This document shows positions 54,490 through 64,000 of a DNA stretch of 64,000 bases, piece after piece (the first letter of the stretch is position 1; each line of letters begins with the position of its first letter). The position numbers were made by a program, and so were the translations under genes. Origin of the DNA: Apoda limacodes (lineage: Eukaryota > Arthropoda > Insecta > Lepidoptera > Limacodidae); contig OX291547.1 in assembly GCA_946406115.1 (NCBI GenBank), positions 8,809,001 through 8,873,000 of the forward strand. The letters are read 5' to 3'. The notes under the pieces were generated by a model. That model was not told the origin of the DNA. It worked only from the letters and a program-made list of their open reading frames with translations, and did no database searches.

Positions 54490-54990
54490 ATACTACGATA
54501 TGGTATTGTACTCTGGGGAAACTCTGTCGATGCAGATAAAGCATTTAAATCTCAGAAAAAGTGTATCAGGTCGATGTGTGGAGCTGGCTACTTAGATAGC
54601 TGTAAACCATTGTTCAAAAAGTTTAATATATTACCACTTCCATGCCTCTATATTTATGAAATGTGTCTGTTTGTCTTTCAAAATCCAACTGTTTTTAAAA
54701 CTTGGAAAGAAATAACAGGTCGAGATAGCAGGTCCAGAAACCGGTTATACACTCCACCCCAAAGACTTACATTATATCAAAAAAACTCTCTTTGTATGGC
54801 TATTCAAATATTCAATCATGTTTCAGATGATTTAAAAAAACTGCCCCTTACTTAGAGCCATAAAAATTCAATTATTTAACTTCTTATTAAATAAGATGTA
54901 TTATTCGGTCGCAGAATTTTTAGCAGATAAGCATAAGACTGTGAAATAATAAGACTATTAAATTGTAAATTGATTATACTATTTAAATTA
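54490..54990 (+). pseudogene. Jockey/CR1-like LINE, C-terminal end (plus)
   Basis: Reads YGIVLWGNSVDADKAFKSQK, KCIRSMCGAGYLDSCKPLFK, KFNILPLPCLYIYEMCLFVF, then RTxS-like C-terminal sequence to stop at 54855. It is the same protein region as in 54396-53992 but from another family and in the opposite direction. The start methionine at 54451 belongs to the neighbouring minus element, so the true junction is near 54490. Confidence 0.83.
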
Positions 54991-55302
54991 TATTGATTTT
55001 TATTCCTTATTTTTTTAAACACCATACCTTTATTTAAAAATTGAAGCTAATTACGCACAAAAAATAACAAACTATAATAAAACTAACTTAAAAACAATCA
55101 AATAAACCTGGTCCGCGTGGCATTGTGGCAAGAATGTAGGCTGCGTTTCCTCTTTGGACGGCTAAGTTAATCCTTTGAGCAAAATAGCAGCCTGCATTCC
55201 TGTCACCGCTGATTCCGATTAGTCGAGGTAGTATTGACTTTAAGAAAGTTTTAGCACTTGAACCCCATGGACCCAGAGTCTCAACTGCAAACTCATAGTT
55301 TC

Positions 55303-55710
55303 CTAGTAATGAGTTATATATGCGCCGTTTGCGAGATAAGCTGCCCCTCCAGCTTTAAGTTTGGTCCTAGGGAGGTGAGACGGAGCCAGGGCATCGACGT
55401 AAGTTGCGTCCCATATCGAGCGATCATTCGTTAAATTTTGAACCGAATTATTAAAAGTCATCTGAATCAGCGGAATATCCCAAAGTTTTTGCGTTTTCTT
55501 TTCCATTGGAATATCCCGACTAGGACGGAGACTTTTCCAGGCTTCCAAAGCTTCCGCATTGCCTACAATCTCAGTTTTCAAGTCTGCCATGATTGATTGG
55601 CAAAGATTGTCAACACTGTGTACGAAAGACAGAAAAGCTGGAAGAGCAATACTCGAAATTTTACGGATGCCTAAGCCTCCAAACTTACAGGATTTGTAGC
55701 TTGATCCCAT
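55303..55710 (-). pseudogene. Endonuclease-region fusion of the RLE-type element
   Basis: Starts CKFGGLGIRKISSIALPAFL (region after the thumb), then jumps at about 55440 straight to IWDATYVDALAPSH, followed by AGGAA. In the related copy at 47806-48780 the R-A-R-L-L-A and H-x-C-x-x-C segments lie between these parts, so the DNA for the CCHC-like knuckle and the first endonuclease motif has been lost here. Confidence 0.65.
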
Positions 55711-56078
55711 GAATTTTCACTTAAAGATAAATTTAGTATTTTTTCCACTGCTGACTTAAGGCTAGCATCCATAACCTTAAGAAAATCTGAAAAAATCCAT
55801 ACGGTAGCCCCGGAGCAACGGAGAAGGTAAGTTAATTTTGGAATGAAAAGGCAGTGTTTTAAAATCGTAAACGCGATATGGGAATTTAGAGTTGCAAGTT
55901 TGACAGAATGTTTCTTAAAATCTTTTAGTTTTGTATCTAAAATTGGTTTTATAGCATCTTGAATTAACGGAGCCCCTAGCTGTGAACGATTGTCTTTGTT
56001 TCTAACGGATGTATTAGGAGCAATTTCTGAAATTTTTTGAATAGCAGATGAAGATGTCCTTTGTTCGGGTATATAAAT

Positions 56079-56999
56079 TTAACTTTTTTCAAAATTGAGC
56101 TCTAAACCAATGGCTTTAAACTTTTGAATTAAATAAGACAAATCGTTAAAAACTGTATCAAGCTTTCCCGCTAAGGTTCCATCGTCAAGATACCAAACAT
56201 TTAGTTTCGAATTTAAAGATGAAATAATTGGGTGAATGGCTAAACTAAATAAAGCTGGGCCTAAAGGGTCACCCTGCTGAACTCCAGTTTCTGAAGATGT
56301 TAATATGTTTTCATAAATTAAATTTGAAGGGGAGCTATAGCTTTGCCAGACATATGGATAAATTTCAGGATTGTGTTTAAGGACTTCGTTCAGCAAGGTT
56401 ACCTTGTCTATTGAATTGAATGCATTCCTGACATCGACTTTTAGCAGTAATTCCATTTCGTTCAATTGTACAAAAGTGCGAACTGAATGAACTGCTGCTT
56501 CGCATCCGCATCTGCTGCCAAACCCTAGTTGCTTTGGTTGAAATTTGGATCTTAAGGTGGAAACAATGTGCTTGCAAGCGAGTTTAGATGTTAAACGTCG
56601 AAAAGTATAACCAATCGCTATCGGTCGAATGCCTCCATCTTTTTTATTAAAGGCGCAAAGTCTCGCACCATACAGTAATTTAGTAAAAGATGGATTCACT
56701 TTACCTGATAGCATAAAATTGCATAATTTTGTAACGTCGCTCAAGAGAGACCTGCCAGCATCACCAGCGGATACACTTATAAGATCTTTTAAGTGCTGGG
56801 GTGTAAGTCCATCTACGCCGGCAGCAGAACCGTTCGAGAACGACGATATGCTTGCAAGCGTGTCCAAATGTTCAACCTGTAAGAAGGAATAAGATAAAGT
56901 GGGTGGGTCTGGCATCAAAGAGGATAAATCGATGACAGGATGTTTATCGCGTAGGCCTTTTAGCGTATCATCATTGAAAGGAGCGAGGCAATCAATCAT
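56079..56999 (-). pseudogene. Reverse transcriptase domain of the RLE-type element
   Basis: 306-codon open frame. Motifs in order: NGSAAGVDGLTPQHLK; GARLCAFNKKDGGIRPIAIG (motif 1-2 region); QLGFGSRCGCEAAVHSVR; LLKVDVRNAFNSIDK (motif A with D); GVQQGDPLGPALFSLAIHP (motif B); NVWYLDDGTLAGK (motif C, Y-x-D-D); IGLELNFEKS (motif D). All three catalytic Asp are present, so this domain is well preserved, but the flanking frames are broken. Confidence 0.88.
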
Positions 57000-57076
57000 C
57001 AGAAAATAGCATACGTGTTGCGTTTCTTAAATCACCGTCCATTACTTTGGATTCAACATTTTTTTTTCAATCTGGT

Positions 57077-57568
57077 TTATTTATGTATTTTTGTTGGTAT
57101 ATTAGAAATAAGGTTTGAAAGTGACACATTTTCCTGAGAATTTTGTTTTAAAGTAGTAGTTAAGGATTGGCCGCTCTCTTTATTTGCATGAAGATGCCTA
57201 TATGCAAATGTAAAAAGATTTTGCCAACTTACTAGTGAATTATCTAGAATACATTTATTAATCGTAACAGAAAGAGATTTTGCAGTGTGAAGCCTCGCTC
57301 CTCTAGGAATCCTTTTGATAATTGGCAAACATCTTCTTAGATCAGACAAGGTTTTTTCGAAACATGCATCGATGTTGTTTTGAGAAGGAAGGAAGTTACA
57401 ATCAGATGAATTAGTAATGGGAGGAGGCAACGAAAGTGAAATGGTATTTTTGTGACAACGAGATGTGTGTATTTTCAGGCCCTTTTCGGTATTAAATGAT
57501 TTATTTGTAATACAAATGTGAGAGCGAAAAACATTTAGTTGAGATAGAATCGGGGCAACCGTCGCCAT
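57077..57568 (-). pseudogene. N-terminal zinc-finger segment of the RLE-type element
   Basis: 163-codon frame. CITNKSFNTEKGLKIHTSRC plus H gives one C-x-x(4)...H-x(4)-C/H finger of the type found at the start of R2-like elements. Then CLPIIKRIPRGARLHTAKSL and a helical region leading toward the reverse transcriptase. It is separated from 56999 by a frame break at about 57060-57000. Confidence 0.7.
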
Positions 57569-57929
57569 TCACAAATTAAAATATTAACTTAAAAAATAAG
57601 TGTCAATGTACTTACCTAAAAAGTTAACTTTAAATATAGTAGATTCCTTAATTAAATATACATAATTATGCAAATATGCGAAATTATAAATTAAAAATGA
57701 AATAAACTAATAAACATGATTTCACATAAGAAAAGACCAAAGTCATTCGAAATGTCATAACAAGGTGTCTTCTTGGCGTCTTCAAAAGTCGACCACTGCG
57801 CAGCTGCAGCACGAAAAATAGCTTCTGTTGCCTGGTTACCAAAACGTGTCCTCGGCGAAAAATGATGCTCAGAATATGATGATCAGCTGGTAATGGAATT
57901 AGCGTTGCGCACTGCACATTACATAAAAT

Positions 57930-58424
57930 CTAATAATTGTGCACGTATAGGCAGATGTGAAAATTATTTTTAAACTTTGTTTGGGGTTCAATTCACGTTA
58001 GTACATTAAATTTTATATAAATATGTAAAATTTTAAAGTGATCTCTTTGACTTTTAAACTCATTATTTTTTTGATTCCATCGATTGTTTTTGTTTAGTTT
58101 GATATATTTTTTTTCCGATTATTTTTGATTTTTTATTTAATTCCATTTACTGTTTTTAATTATTTTATTTATTGATTGTTTGATTAAAATTGTTATTTTA
58201 ACTAGTTCTGATACCTAAATTATTATTTTATAATTATTTTAAATGATTTGGATATTTTATTAAGTGTATCATTTGAATTTGTCATTTAAACTCATTTTTA
58301 AATAAATAAATTTTGCACACCTGAATGTAAAGGTAGGATATGATGGAACAAATGTATAATATATAAGACCAATATGTACCCCATATTCTTGCAAATAAAT
58401 CATTATTATTATTATTATTATTAT
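57930..58424 (+). repeat. LINE 3' untranslated tail ending in (ATT)n
   Basis: AT-rich stretch ending 'ccccatattcttgcaaataa', 'atcattattattatt...' (58395-58424), the form of a LINE poly-ATT 3' end. No coding part is attached; it abuts the minus-strand LINE starting at 58425. Confidence 0.55.
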
Positions 58425-60800
58425 AACCACACGTGGAACTCAGCGCACGCGTTTGCTATCTTGTTTTCGTGCTGTTCGTACGTGCGTGCACTCACCACCA
58501 CTGATGTGTCATCGGCGAACAGCACCGTCAGGCCTTCGGTAACTAAAGATGGGAGGTCATTCATAAAGAGCGGAAATAGAGAGTTTTCGAGAGCCGATCC
58601 CTGTGGTATACCAATCTCCACTTTGCCCGCATTTGACTTTATGGTTTTGCCGTCTATTTCGATTTGAACCGTTTGATGTCTATTAGTTAAAGTTGAGTGG
58701 CAGAGCAGCGTAAAATACCTTGGCTGCTTTATCGACCGCAGACTGCGCATGTCCAAAATGGTTGAACATGCAGCGGCCAGGGCGGTTGGCGCCAGGGCGG
58801 CCCTACGGCCATTATTTTCGTCTGACCTGCCACTTAAAACCAAAATCCGGCTATACAAGCTCTACGTTAGGTCCCGTTTAACGTACGCCGCGCCGGCTTG
58901 GTACGCCTTGCTATCCGCCACTAAAAAGAAAAAGATTCAAGTAGTACAAAATAAATCGCTGAGGATATTAACGGGTGCTCCGCGCTACGTTCGCAATGAC
59001 ACAATTGCTAGGGACACAAAGGCAGAGCCAATAGGTGAGTTTATCGCCAGACTGGCCGCCCGGTTGTTTGACGCGGCGGACAATAGCACCCACCTACACC
59101 TAAGGGGCATAGCGCCTTTGCACGCCCGCCCACCTGAAGGCCGACCTCTCCCTAGGGAGCTAATCCCGCCTAAAAACTAGCCGGGCTTATATGTCTTATA
59201 TGTCTTATGTCAACTAGTTTTTTCGTTTTTAATCACCTTTGTTATTGTTATCTTTATTCTCCACTTTCGTTTTTTCGCTTTATCTCAGTTTTTTGTTTTT
59301 GTTTTTGTTTCATTTCCTCCTCGCCATTTTCACAAAGTGGCCACTAATATGCTTACAGAGGGCCTGAAAAGTAGGCCCTCTTTAAACAATCACCGAGGGT
59401 ACGCTCACCCTCGAGACTCGCCCGGGTCATGGGGTAAAACGTCAGTCCTTACCCCGACACCCGTACCTCTTTTTACCCGACAGGGGTAAAAGAAGATGTC
59501 CACACTGTTATTAGTTAAAAATGACCTGAACAGTTCGTGCGTTTTGTTTTGCAGGCCATAATGTTTAATTTTTTCTAATAACAACTCAAAGTTTATAACA
59601 TCAAACGCTTTTGAGAGACCACAGAATATTCCTGCCACCTTGTACTTGTCGTCCAGAGCCGTTGCAATGCAGTCGTAGATTTTATGCGCCGCTTCTGTGG
59701 TAGACCTATTTTGTCTGTAGGCAAATTGTCTGTCAGTCAGTAGGTTGTTAGTTTCAAGATGTTGCATTAAGCAATTTGATAAAATTCAATAATTTTTGAT
59801 ATGTTTGGTACTATTGTTATAGGTTTATAAAAGTCTACAGAATCACTCTCCCCTTTTCCTTTGTAGACTGGACACACTCGTGTGCTCTTAAGTACGTCTG
59901 GGTATATACCGAATGAAAAAATTGTGTTGATTAGTTCAACCAGTATTCCGGATAGAAGCGGCCAGATGCACATAAGTAGGTCTACAGAGATGTCGTAAAT
60001 ATCGCATGTGGTTCGCGACTTTATCATTGAGCGCAGCGTGCAGTTGAGGTCTGCGAGTGTGATTCTGGGTAGCACTAAGTCAGGGACATCTGCATCGCCT
60101 ATACCATTTTGAACATATGACACAGATATGTGGTTGTCGGTTTGCACTACATACTTCGAGGCTACTGTGAGGAAGTGTCGATTAAGGTGTTTAGGTACGT
60201 AGTTCGGTTGAATCTTCTTCCCATCGTGGTCTTTTAGTAAAATTGTGTGTTTACGTGGTTTGTTGGAAAGTTCCTCGTCGACTATGCGCCACATTTCTTT
60301 TGATGGGTTTTTACTATTTTGAAGACGATTCTCTGTATAACTTTTGTGAGCAATTAAACTTTCATTTTTAATCCTATTGCAGTTATTGGTAATAGATGTC
60401 ATCAATGTTGTATTCTCTGGGTATTGGCGTTTGATTTCGGTTAAGTTGTTATACTTTGAAATAAGTCTAAAAAGAGTATCCGTTACCCATGGTACATGAT
60501 TGCGTTTCTTTTTTAAAACATTTTTGAAAGGAAAATGTATGTCAATATAATAAGTCAAAATATTAAATAATTTAGTACATTTGTCATTTATAGCTATTGT
60601 AATGTCAAAAATAAAGTTACAAATACAATTTTCAATGTCAATATAAAATGCTGAAAGCGATTCACTATTAAATAGTCTTTTTTGTATGAAAGAGTTGTGT
60701 TGGGCGCGGGCGGGGGTCGGCAGATCCATGACTAACATAAACACCTGAGCATTATGGTCACTCACCACCGTGTCCAAAGGCGCCGCTGTGACGTCACCGA
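58425..60800 (-). mobile_element. Jockey-like LINE (minus), split by a nested LINE
   Basis: Two parts of one element on the minus strand. Part 1 is 60800-59509: the linker (frame 60777-59767: PARAQHNSFIQKRLFNSES, NHVPWVTDTLFRLI) and early reverse transcriptase (TRVCPVYKGKGESDSVDFYK, then DRQFAYRQNRSTTEAAHKIY and LSKAFDVINFELLLEKIKHY). Part 2 is 58691-58425: LTNRHQTVQIEIDGKTIKSN, IGIPQGSALENSLFPLFMND, TVLFADDTSVVVSARTYEQ, holding the FADD core. The reading at the break (F-L-T-N | R-H-Q-T-V) rejoins exactly once the insert and one target copy are removed. Confidence 0.88.
58692..59508 (+). mobile_element. Nested Jockey-like LINE (plus), 817 bp, 5'-truncated
   Basis: Flanked by an 11-bp duplication TATTAGTTAAA (58681-58691 and 59509-59519). 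Contains VKYLGCFIDRRLRMSKM, LPLKTKIRLYKLYVRSRLTY, AAPAWYALLSATKKKKIQ, VVQNKSLRILTGAPRYVRND, with stop at 59180, then a 330-base 3' untranslated part with a short hairpin (ttttacccgacaggggtaaaa, near 59470-59490). GC-richer than its surroundings, so probably young. Confidence 0.9.
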
Positions 60801-60957
60801 AGTATAAAGGTTTTTAAAGTTATTAGGAGGGTAATACGCCTATGACATACACTCAAGTACGTTATATGCTACCACTTTTATCACACTGACAGAAAAAGTA
60901 AAGAACAACTAAAAAGTGTTAAAACACCACATTTCACAAACAAAACATTTTCTTAAT

Positions 60958-61155
60958 TTACCATCTTTTTACTTTTCTCTCGATTTTACCGTTATCATTA
61001 ATTATTGTTTCAGAAATACCTCCACTCTCTTCTTTCCCGTTAACGTTTCTTGAATAGGAGCTCGTGTACGAGGAACTACCAGAGTAGCTTTCACCATTCC
61101 TAGGAATATGAGTCTTCACCTCGACATCGACTGGTTGATAAGGACGAAATACGAA
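60958..61155 (-). CDS. Gene 3 terminal exon (65 residues and stop)
   Basis: Acceptor TTCTTTTTTTAG, phase-0 frame starting FVFRPYQPVDVEVKTHIPRN, then a Ser/Tyr-rich SYSGSSSYTSSYSRNVNGK and a charged end INDNGKIERKVKRW, TAA at 60960-60958. Alignment with gene 2: NVNGK/DSAGR, IINDNGKI/VVNNSGDV, KVKRW/KLKW. The S-S-Y-S-x-N-V-N-G and N-D-N-G-K-[IV] words are what I recall of seroin C-termini; not verified. Confidence 0.8.
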   Translation of the reverse strand, partial: FVFRPYQPVDVEVKTHIPRNGESYSGSSSYTSSYSRNVNGKEESGGISETIINDNGKIERKVKRW

Positions 61156-61494
61156 CTAAAAAAAGAAATGTACTCGTATTCCTTCACAACACACAATATT
61201 AGTAAGACCTTAATAAACTGAACTTTTTTTTTTACAAAAACATTCAAAGATCATGACATCCACTTATTAGTTCTTGTGTGGCAGTGGACATTAGACAACT
61301 TCCTAAAGAATTAAAAATAAATTTGGCTGCATAATACAGACGGACCCGTAGTGAAAAAATCCGATGTCTATAGACGGACCTAACAAGAAAAGTCCGGGTT
61401 TTGCCATTGGCTACGGAATTCTAAAGAAAGACAAACTAGAATTTGCGAATCGTAATTATATATTGTCAATCACTAAAAGTAATTTTTAGACTAG

Positions 61495-61536
<42 letters not shown>

Positions 61537-63292
61537 ATACATGGATTATTGATAAGCTGTCTCAGTCACTAATAAATAAATATGTACCTATGTTTGCCAT
61601 ATATTAATATGCCTATTTTAATTTAAGTTTACTCATATAAGTGAATGCGTAAATGTTCTTTTGAGTAAATACAAATTCTTTAAGCCGGAATTTTTAATTT
61701 TAATTATATTAGTAAACTAAATAAAATTGAGAATATTCTAATTAAAAATTCCAATTCCAATTATTTAACCAACTTTCAGTACAAGCAAATGCAATACACG
61801 CATTAAAAATTGTAACAAGTGTTGAAACAATGGTCACTTCCAGATTTTTTATTGCATTAAATACAATAAATGAAAATTATTCAGTGTATCTTCAATCGTC
61901 ATGGTTCTATTTCCTCAACGGGGGCAACCAGCGAGGGTTTGGACAGACACCCACATTATGGGTTACAGCTATGATATATGATCAACCTTTTGACTTTATA
62001 TCATACTAGCTGACTTTGCAGACGTTGTTCTGTGCTTTTCTTTTCGCTCGACCCTTCTCAAAAATTGGTCTATCAAATGCAAAAAGCATTTTTCAAATTC
62101 GGCTGGTAGGTTCCAGTTCTGAGATAAGAGCTTTAAAGGCTAGCATAGCCTAGCAAAAGCGTGCCATTTCGACCAGTTTACAACGACATATTACACTATT
62201 GAAGCAAACAAAGAGACACAGTTCCACTTACGATAGGCGCTAGCATGTGACCGCACGTTGAAAATAGCGATTTTTTCGGTTTTTGTCGGTTTTAAATTCA
62301 AATGTTTATATTAAAGATCTATGAAATTAGCAAATTCACTTGGTTATATTAATGTATATTTTATGAAATAAGAAATAAGAGAATATCGCTCTTAGTTTTC
62401 TAAACAATTTGAAATAAAGCCCAAAAAAAGAGTGTCAGATTTTTTTTCCTTACTGTCTTAATAGCCAAATTATTATAATATTAGCAAATTCACTTAAATA
62501 AGGTTTGAACTATCACACAGATATTTTATTCACGTCAAAAAGTGTTCTCAGGACTGTAACAAAATTAATCAAATTTTAGCAAATGCCTTAAACAAAAAAC
62601 GGCCAAGTGCGAGTCGGACTCGCGCACGAAGGGTTCCGTACCATTATCTATAAAAACGGAAAAAATCACGTTTGTTGTATAGGAGCCCCCTTAAATATTT
62701 TTTATTTAATTAAATTTTATTTTAATTTAATTATTTATTTTTAAAGTGACTATATAACTCAGTATTCTGTGAATATTTTAAGCGTCTTTCTGTTGCCGTT
62801 ATCAATATCGAGCAAAATCAAGCAAAAAAAATCACGTTTGTTGTATGGGTGACCCCTTAAATATTAATTTTATTCTGTTTTTTAGTATTGGTTGTTATAG
62901 CGGCAACAGAAATACATCTTCTGTGAAAATTTCAACTGCCTATCACAGTTTATCAGATACAGCCTGGTGACAAACGGACGGACGGACGGCCAGCGAAGTC
63001 TTAGTAATAGGGTTCCGCTAATTACCCTTTGGGTACGGAACCCTAAAAAAAAATATACCAAAAAACAAACAAACTCTTCAGCTTTATCATAGTGGTATAG
63101 ATATTATGCTTTATAGCAGTCTTTTAACGTCTTTTTTATTTTATTTTATTTTTATTTATTTAAACACTTCATTGCAATAAAATACAACTAGGACTTAATG
63201 CCTTACTGTTAGTTAAATTGATTTAACAACTATAACGGTTACAGAAATAGCTTCCTATTGCTTACCGCCTCAGGTCCTGGAAAGTGAGGTTC
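60958..63292 (-). CDS. Gene 3: mini-exon gene, 3' part (5' end beyond right edge)
   Basis: Two phase-0 exons on the minus strand: 63292-63266 (27 nt, EPHFPGPEA) and 61155-60958 (65 residues plus stop). The C-terminal domain shares its end with gene 2 (23246-23067). The intron between them (2.1 kb) holds a full repeat copy at 62590-63050. Upstream exons, including the signal peptide, should lie to the right of the window. Probable third member of the array. Confidence 0.75.
61490..61540. repeat. (TA)n(TG)n compound microsatellite
   Basis: About 15 TA followed by six TG units in the gene 3 last intron. Confidence 0.95.
61745..61900 (+). repeat. Block shared with 49556-49682
   Basis: See the partner entry. 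This copy carries an extra 'cacttccagattttttattg' segment. In the last intron of gene 3. Confidence 0.65.
62590..63055 (+). repeat. Longest copy of the lepidopteran 'gccaagtgcgagtcggactcgcgc' repeat
   Basis: Starts aaaaacggccaagtgcgagt, cggactcgcgcacgaagggt, tccgtaccat; has two 'atcacgtttgttgtat.gg.g.cccc' sites (62668 and 62830); ends 'ggacggacggacggccagcg', 'aagtcttagtaatagggttc', 'tttgggtacggaaccctaaa'. About 465 bp, flanked by A-rich ends. Serves as reference for the pieces at 600, 7035, 19912, 38985 and 42295. Extremely common in Lepidoptera (recall); non-coding. Confidence 0.88.
63266..63292 (-). CDS. Gene 3 penultimate exon (27 nt)
   Basis: Acceptor TTTTTTATCTTACAG, donor GCG|GTAAGC; EPHFPGPEA. 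The acceptor and first codons (GAACC) match gene 2 exon 8 (28068-28039). Confidence 0.72.
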
Positions 63293-63784
63293 CTGTAAGA
63301 TAAAAAAATCACATTACCTACAAATGTCATGCGTGATGATCAGAACATTATCGAAGCCATAAATTTTTTAATGAAGGCACAAACACTCTTATGAGTAGTT
63401 CTGACGTGTAATCAAGACAGAAAAGCGCTTTTAGCCCATCGCTGCATGCAACAATGCTCTAATACATTATTACTGGACTAAAATGGCTGTATACTGATAT
63501 TGTAGGTACCTGTATCTGATGTATGTAATAAAGTACCAGCTTGAGATTGATAAATGAGAAAAAATCGGTGGAAAGTGTAAAGTAAGGGACAAGGAAAAGA
63601 ATGTTTTGCCAATTCTTGACAAAATATAACAAGTACCTAAGTCTGGATTCAACACGTAGATACTAGAAATATATTTATAACTAACTGACATTATTAATAA
63701 GTAACTTTAGTCATGTTTTATGTCACAGTCTCACAATGCTATTGTCTAATTTGCCCGTTTACAAAAATAACATTCATTGTTTAC

Positions 63785-63890
63785 AAAAGCCGAGTTTTGT
63801 ATACAAGCATTAAACACATTGAATGCGCTCTATGTTGTCTATATTCAATATTTCTGCCAGCAAAAATAAATGCGCTCTATATATTTATTT
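63785..63890 (+). repeat. Dispersed repeat, partner of 28685-28870
   Basis: 'acaagcattaaacacattga', 'atgcgctctatgttgtcta', 'ccagcaaaaataaatgcgct'. Immediately followed by a poly-T tract. Confidence 0.6.
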
Positions 63891-63892
63891 TC

Positions 63893-64000
63893 TATTTTTT
63901 TTTTTTTTTTTTTTTTATACCACTAAGGTGGCAAACCGTAGCCTACGGACGCTTGCAACTGGGGTATCACTTGCGCGTTGCCGACCCTTCAGAAATCTAA
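63893..64000 (+). repeat. Poly-T tract and 'accactaaggtggcaaac' retroposon module, cut by window end
   Basis: About 23 T, then 'ataccactaaggtggcaaac', 'cgtagcctacggacgcttgc', 'cttgcgcgttgccgaccctt', matching 41730-41885 but lacking its 'aagcttacgg...gttaagctgtcact' segment. Confidence 0.7.

Larger units (their letters stand above)
55085..57590 (-). mobile_element. RLE-type non-LTR retrotransposon (2.5 kb, internally deleted)
   Basis: Near-complete layout on the minus strand: N-terminal zinc-finger frame 57568-57077; reverse transcriptase 56999-56079; thumb region about 56040-55740; a degenerate endonuclease part 55710-55303; and a C-terminal end to about 55090 reading YEFAVETLGPWGSSA, ISGDRNAGCYFAQRI and LAVQRGNAAYILATMPRG. 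That C-terminal order is typical of elements with a restriction-like endonuclease (R2-like superclade). The sequence 57590-57930 may be its 5' leader. Several frameshifts; not active. Confidence 0.8.

Noticed and set aside
54451..54490. Start of the plus LINE frame at 54451
   Set aside because: The first dozen codons come from the reverse of the neighbouring minus-strand LINE, so this is a chance extension.

Overview
The window looks like one lepidopteran (moth or butterfly) genomic contig. It is AT-rich, has no dense prokaryotic-style coding, uses GT/AG introns, and is packed with repeats typical of Lepidoptera: the 'gccaagtgcgagtcggactcgcgc' class, the 'accactaaggtggcaaac' class, Helitron-like pieces ending in CTAG, RTE and Jockey/CR1-like LINEs, MITEs, and a pogo-type DNA transposon. 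The long open reading frames are almost all transposon debris. The host genes are built from exons too short to show up as ORFs.

The main finding is a tandem, same-strand (minus) array of at least three related genes made of mini-exons and apparently encoding small secreted proteins. Gene 1 starts at 16752 and runs off the left edge; five exons are supported. Gene 2 lies between 49855 and 23067 and looks complete, with ten strong exons plus one probable 18-nt exon, giving about 183-189 aa. Gene 3 enters from the right edge; its last two exons are at 63292-63266 and 61155-60958. Genes 1 and 2 share exons 1-4 with identical lengths (55 coding nt, 22, 16, 39) and identical phases: a signal-peptide exon, a basic segment and a Pro-rich segment. 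Gene 2 then has two duplicated 28-residue exons, several 10-residue exons and a 59-residue terminal exon. Genes 2 and 3 share a C-terminal pattern ending in an N-x-x-G core and K-x-[KR]-W-stop. The array resembles silk-associated seroin-type genes in design and C-terminal pattern, but that name is an inference from memory.

Layout: 1-16752 gene 1 (nine-kb intron 1 full of repeats, MITEs in the 3' introns); 16753-23066 intergenic, with a TATA-like box, an upstream block conserved with gene 2, a perfect 50-bp palindrome and an RTE LINE tail; 23067-49855 gene 2, whose introns hold a TIR element with repeated TTTCGGTG motifs, a CR1/Jockey-like LINE, remains of a Myb/SANT-like gene, a degenerate LINE, a 1.2-kb pogo deletion derivative with TA target duplication, a tRNA-derived repeat and an RLE-type LINE tail; 49856-60957 intergenic, with a 57/61-bp minisatellite, opposing Jockey-like LINE pieces, a 2.5-kb RLE-type non-LTR element and a LINE nested in another LINE with an 11-bp target duplication; 60958-64000 the 3' part of gene 3 and two further repeats.

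All exon models rest on splice-site reading, length, phase and paralogue comparison. No transcript or database evidence was available.
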